Positions 61,311-64,000 of a stretch of DNA of 64,000 nt are shown in pieces. Source of the stretch: JAZDGX01 sp964482205. Lineage in GTDB: Bacteria > Eisenbacteria > RBG-16-71-46 > CAIMUX01 > WJJG01. Both the position numbers and the translations under genes were made by a program. Positions within the stretch are counted from its first letter, which is position 1. Each line of letters opens with the position of its first letter. The notes under the pieces were generated by a model. It saw only the letters and a list, made by a program, of their open reading frames with translations, did not search any database and was not told the DNA's origin. The stretch lies in assembly GCA_964482205.1 (NCBI GenBank), contig CAYZWI010000016.1:18713-82712 (forward strand), read 5' to 3'.

Positions 61311-62564
61311 ATGGCCATCGACACGCGGGCCCGCAAGGAGCGGGCGCTTCTGGTCGGGATTTCGCGCGACGGAAGGCGCGGCGCGCGCTTGCCGGGCGCC
61401 GTGAGCGGCGGGGCGGATCGGGCGAACGCGCTCAGCGTGGCGTCGGCGCCGGGCGACGGGCTCGCCGAGCTCACTCTGTTGACCCAGACCGCCGGGGGAG
61501 AAGTGGTCGGCCGCTTGCGGCAGCGCAGGGAGTCGTTGCGACCCTCGACCTTCTTGAGCTCGGGCAAGCTCGAGGAATTGAAGACCCTGATCGCCTCCTC
61601 GGAAGCCGATGTGGTCGTCTTCGACGACGACCTCTCCCCGATTCAAGCGCGCAATCTCGAGAAGGAAATCGACCGCAAGATCATCGATCGCACCGAGCTC
61701 ATCCTCGACATCTTCGCCCGCCGCGCGCACACCCACGAGGCGCAGCTGCAAGTGGAGCTCGCGCAGCTCGAGTACCTCCTGCCGCGGCTGACGAAGATGT
61801 GGGCGCACCTGTCGCGCCTGGGCGGCGGCATCGGCACGCGCGGCCCGGGAGAAACGCAGCTGGAAGTGGACCGCCGGCGCGTGCGCCAGCGCATCGCGCT
61901 GCTCAAGCGCCGCCTCGAAGGGATCGAGCGCGAGCGCGAAGTGCAGCAGCGCAGACGGCGGGAGATGTACCGCGCCTCGCTGGTCGGCTACACGAATGCG
62001 GGCAAGTCCACGCTCTTCAACGCGCTCACCCACGCGGGCGTGCTGGAGGAGGACAAGCTCTTCGCGACGCTCGATACGACCACGCGCCGCCTGGCCTTTC
62101 CAGGCGGCGAGGTGATGCTGCTGTCCGACACGGTCGGCTTCATTCGCAAGCTTCCGCATCATCTGGTTGCGTCGTTTCGCGCGACCTTGCGCGAAGTGCG
62201 CGAGGCGGATCTGCTGATCCACGTGGTCGACGCCGCGCAGCCGGAGTTTCCCGCGCAGATGGCCGCCGTCGACGAAGTGCTCGAGGAATTGCTCGAGGGG
62301 CGGCCGGTGGAGCAGATCGTCGTCTTGAGCAAGATCGATTTGCTCAACGAAACGGAATGTGCGGCGCTGCGGGTCCAGCATCCGCATGCCGCGCTGCTGT
62401 CCGCGCGCGATCCGCGCTTGGTGGAGGCCTTTCGCGCAAAGCTGCTCGAGCGCATCCGCGAGGACCGGGAGTCACGCGGGCGCCCGGCGGCGAAGGGCGC
62501 AGCCGCGTCCGAGGCGGAGTCGGAGACGGCGGCGCGCGAGGAATCGAGCGGCGGGGATGAGTGA
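61311..62564 (+). CDS. hflX: GTPase HflX
   Basis: A 417-residue HflX GTPase, a ribosome-splitting or rescue factor in stress. An N-terminal HflX domain includes 'GKLEELKTLIASSEADVVVFDDDLSP' and the glycine-rich 'GGGIGTRGPGETQLEVDRRR'. The G domain has G1 'GYTNAGKST' (about 226), G3 'DTVGF' and G4 'SKID'. The C-terminal tail is Ala/Glu-rich. ATG 61311 follows GGGAGGACC. Divergent from glnA. Confidence 0.95.
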   Translation: MAIDTRARKERALLVGISRDGRRGARLPGAVSGGADRANALSVASAPGDGLAELTLLTQTAGGEVVGRLRQRRESLRPSTFLSSGKLEELKTLIASSEADVVVFDDDLSPIQARNLEKEIDRKIIDRTELILDIFARRAHTHEAQLQVELAQLEYLLPRLTKMWAHLSRLGGGIGTRGPGETQLEVDRRRVRQRIALLKRRLEGIEREREVQQRRRREMYRASLVGYTNAGKSTLFNALTHAGVLEEDKLFATLDTTTRRLAFPGGEVMLLSDTVGFIRKLPHHLVASFRATLREVREADLLIHVVDAAQPEFPAQMAAVDEVLEELLEGRPVEQIVVLSKIDLLNETECAALRVQHPHAALLSARDPRLVEAFRAKLLERIREDRESRGRPAAKGAAASEAESETAAREESSGGDE

Positions 62565-62570
62565 ATTGCG

Positions 62571-63887
62571 ATGAGCGCGGCCTCCGATGAACCGATCTCG
62601 ACGCCGGCGATGGGAACGCTGCCCGTCATCTCGGGCGCGCGCCTGGACCGCTGGTTGTGGTCGCGCGAGCGGCTCATCTGGGCCGATCAGATCACGCATG
62701 CGCTGAAACCATTCCCCACCCTCGCGTCTCTCGATCACGCCTCGTGGTGGCCGAGAGAGAATCGGCGCCTGGAACGCTTTCTCGGGACCGTGCAGCGCGG
62801 AGCTCCGGGAGAAGGGCTTCCTCCGGGCGCCGACGCGCGGCCCGATCCCAATCTCGCGCCCCTCGCGGAAGTCCGTCCTCTCGCTCCCGGCCGCATGCGC
62901 ACCGTGCAATGGAACATCTTGAAGGGCATTTCCTTCGAAGGCCTGGTCGAGTGGCTGCGCGAACGGCCGCGGCTTGCGGGCGCGGACTTCGTCGTGATCG
63001 AGGAAGCGGACATCGGCATGGCCCGCTCGGGAAACCGGCATGTGGCGGCGGAGCTGGCCGCGCGGCTCGGGCTCCACTGGATTTATGCGGCCAATTACTG
63101 GGAGCTCACCAAAGGCCCCGGCCCCGATGCGGTCGCGACCGGCGAGAACCTGATCGGGTTGCAGGGAGTCGCGATCCTCTCCCGGCGGCCGCCGATCGCG
63201 GTCGCGCGCATTCCGCTGCCCGAGTGCTTCCCGATGTTCGACTTCCCCGAGAAGCGCTACGGCGGGCGCGCGGGCATCGTCGCTTCGTTTCCGCGCGGGC
63301 TCGTTGTGGCGGGCGTGCATCTCGAAGTGCGCAACACGCCGCGCTGCCGCGCCGGACAGATGCGCGAATTCCTCGCCGGCATCGAACGCTTCGTGGAGAG
63401 CGAGACGCGCGCGGGACGGCCGGTGCACGCGGTCCTCATCGGGGGAGACCTGAATACGCACACCTTTTCGCGCACCTCGCTGGCCGGCGCATTTCGCGGA
63501 TTGCTGCGGGTCGCGGGAACGCCGCACAGCTTTCTCCATCACACCCTGATGCATCCGTGGGTGCGCCGCTCCGAGCCGCTCTTCGTCGAGCTCGCCCGCG
63601 CGGGCTATCGCTGGAAGGAGCTCAACGATCTTCAGCCGACCGCGGACGAAGTGCTCGGAAACGCGGAGGAAGTGAGCCTCGTGCCCGCGTGGCTGAGCAA
63701 GATCATCATGCGGTTCTTCTCGCTCTACGAGCGCCGCGTGGAGATGCGCCTCGACTGGTTCGCGGGCCGCGGGATCGAACCCGCGCATCCCGACGGCGGC
63801 GTCACGATCGGTGATGTGCAGGACCCGCTCGTGCCCTCCGATCACTTGCCCATCGCGCTCGACTTCGAGATGGCATCCGAGCCCTGA
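62571..63887 (+). CDS. Endonuclease/exonuclease/phosphatase (EEP) family protein
   Basis: A 438-residue protein with an EEP fold. Marks are 'VQWNILKG', 'VVIEEADIG', 'AGVHLEVRN', 'IGGDLNTHTF' and the C-terminal 'PSDHLPIALDFEM'; these supply the metal-binding Asn, Glu, Asp-x-Asn and Ser-Asp-His residues. The substrate (nucleic acid, sphingomyelin-like lipid or phosphoinositide) cannot be told. A leader of about 110 residues before the domain has no recognised family. It starts six bases after hflX and is likely co-expressed. Confidence 0.82.
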   Translation: MSAASDEPISTPAMGTLPVISGARLDRWLWSRERLIWADQITHALKPFPTLASLDHASWWPRENRRLERFLGTVQRGAPGEGLPPGADARPDPNLAPLAEVRPLAPGRMRTVQWNILKGISFEGLVEWLRERPRLAGADFVVIEEADIGMARSGNRHVAAELAARLGLHWIYAANYWELTKGPGPDAVATGENLIGLQGVAILSRRPPIAVARIPLPECFPMFDFPEKRYGGRAGIVASFPRGLVVAGVHLEVRNTPRCRAGQMREFLAGIERFVESETRAGRPVHAVLIGGDLNTHTFSRTSLAGAFRGLLRVAGTPHSFLHHTLMHPWVRRSEPLFVELARAGYRWKELNDLQPTADEVLGNAEEVSLVPAWLSKIIMRFFSLYERRVEMRLDWFAGRGIEPAHPDGGVTIGDVQDPLVPSDHLPIALDFEMASEP

Positions 63888-63922
63888 CGGGGTTGCCGGG
63901 ACCGGAAGGCTTCCGCGGGGAC

Positions 63923-63961
63923 GGCGCGCGCTTAAGACAGTTCGGGCAGGGGGCGCGCGCC
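63923..63961. other. G+C-rich inverted repeat after the EEP gene
   Basis: GGCGCGCGC (63923-63931) and GCGCGCGCC (63953-63961) form perfect 9-base arms around a 21-base loop. No T-run follows, so it is not a standard terminator, though it may slow transcription. No gene is visible from here to the window end. Confidence 0.45.
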
Positions 63962-64000
63962 TCGTACGCTCGGCGTGTTGAACACCTGTAGCTCCTGAAG

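Overview
This is a 64 kb chromosomal window from a GC-rich, Gram-negative bacterium. A PorV/PorQ-type outer-membrane protein, a likely LpxH, a porin, several secreted proteins (two ending in FlgD-like C-terminal domains) and a DUF6754 membrane cluster all point to the Fibrobacterota-Chlorobi-Bacteroidota (FCB) superphylum. Candidatus Eisenbacteria or a close relative would fit best. That placement is inferred from gene content, not from a marker tree. No rRNA, tRNA, complete insertion sequence, phage or CRISPR array was recognised.

Layout. 1-5.4 kb holds cell-envelope genes: PorV-like, LpxH-like, an M23 peptidase, a DUF523 protein and an AMIN/Amidase_3 amidase. 5.5-12.2 kb has an HPt protein, a three-gene block of secreted proteins led by a lamin-tail protein, and a GIY-YIG nuclease. 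12.2-17.8 kb is a minus-strand run of membrane proteins: four uncharacterised, a CPBP protease and a UbiA-family prenyltransferase. 18.0-21.1 kb encodes a 2-oxoacid:ferredoxin oxidoreductase with fused beta and gamma subunits. 21.1-24.2 kb holds a receiver protein and an NtrC-like protein that has lost the residues needed to work with sigma-54. 24.8-27.0 kb is groES-groEL, ending in a clear terminator. 27-39 kb has a frameshifted gene, a lipoprotein, a large PPC/Big_5 repeat protein with a decayed end, Lhr helicase, phosphoglucomutase and an HNH nuclease. 39-46.4 kb is accessory: a response-regulator remnant, an anion transporter, a SatD/DUF3307 pair, a DUF5674 pair and an RtcR-like sigma-54 activator with a CARF-like sensor behind a repeat array. 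46.5-50.8 kb has a beta-propeller protein and a sulfatase-fold membrane enzyme. 51-59.5 kb is a phosphate regulon (phoB-phoR-porin-pstSCAB, no phoU) with three sites built on an 11-bp repeat register. 59.6-63.9 kb has glnA, hflX and an endonuclease/exonuclease/phosphatase-family protein.

Two themes stand out. First, at seven genes the last few codons including the stop are followed by decayed tandem copies of the same sequence (period 13-35 bp), often with a stop codon kept in each copy. In one convergent gap these copies fill almost the whole space. Second, two very different sigma-54-type regulators occur here. One has a full ATPase with a CARF-like sensor and sits behind four 25-bp repeats spaced about five helical turns apart. 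The other lacks the GAFTGA loop, the Walker B glutamate and the arginine fingers, carries an AT-hook-like tail and is flanked by three copies of a 19-bp motif.
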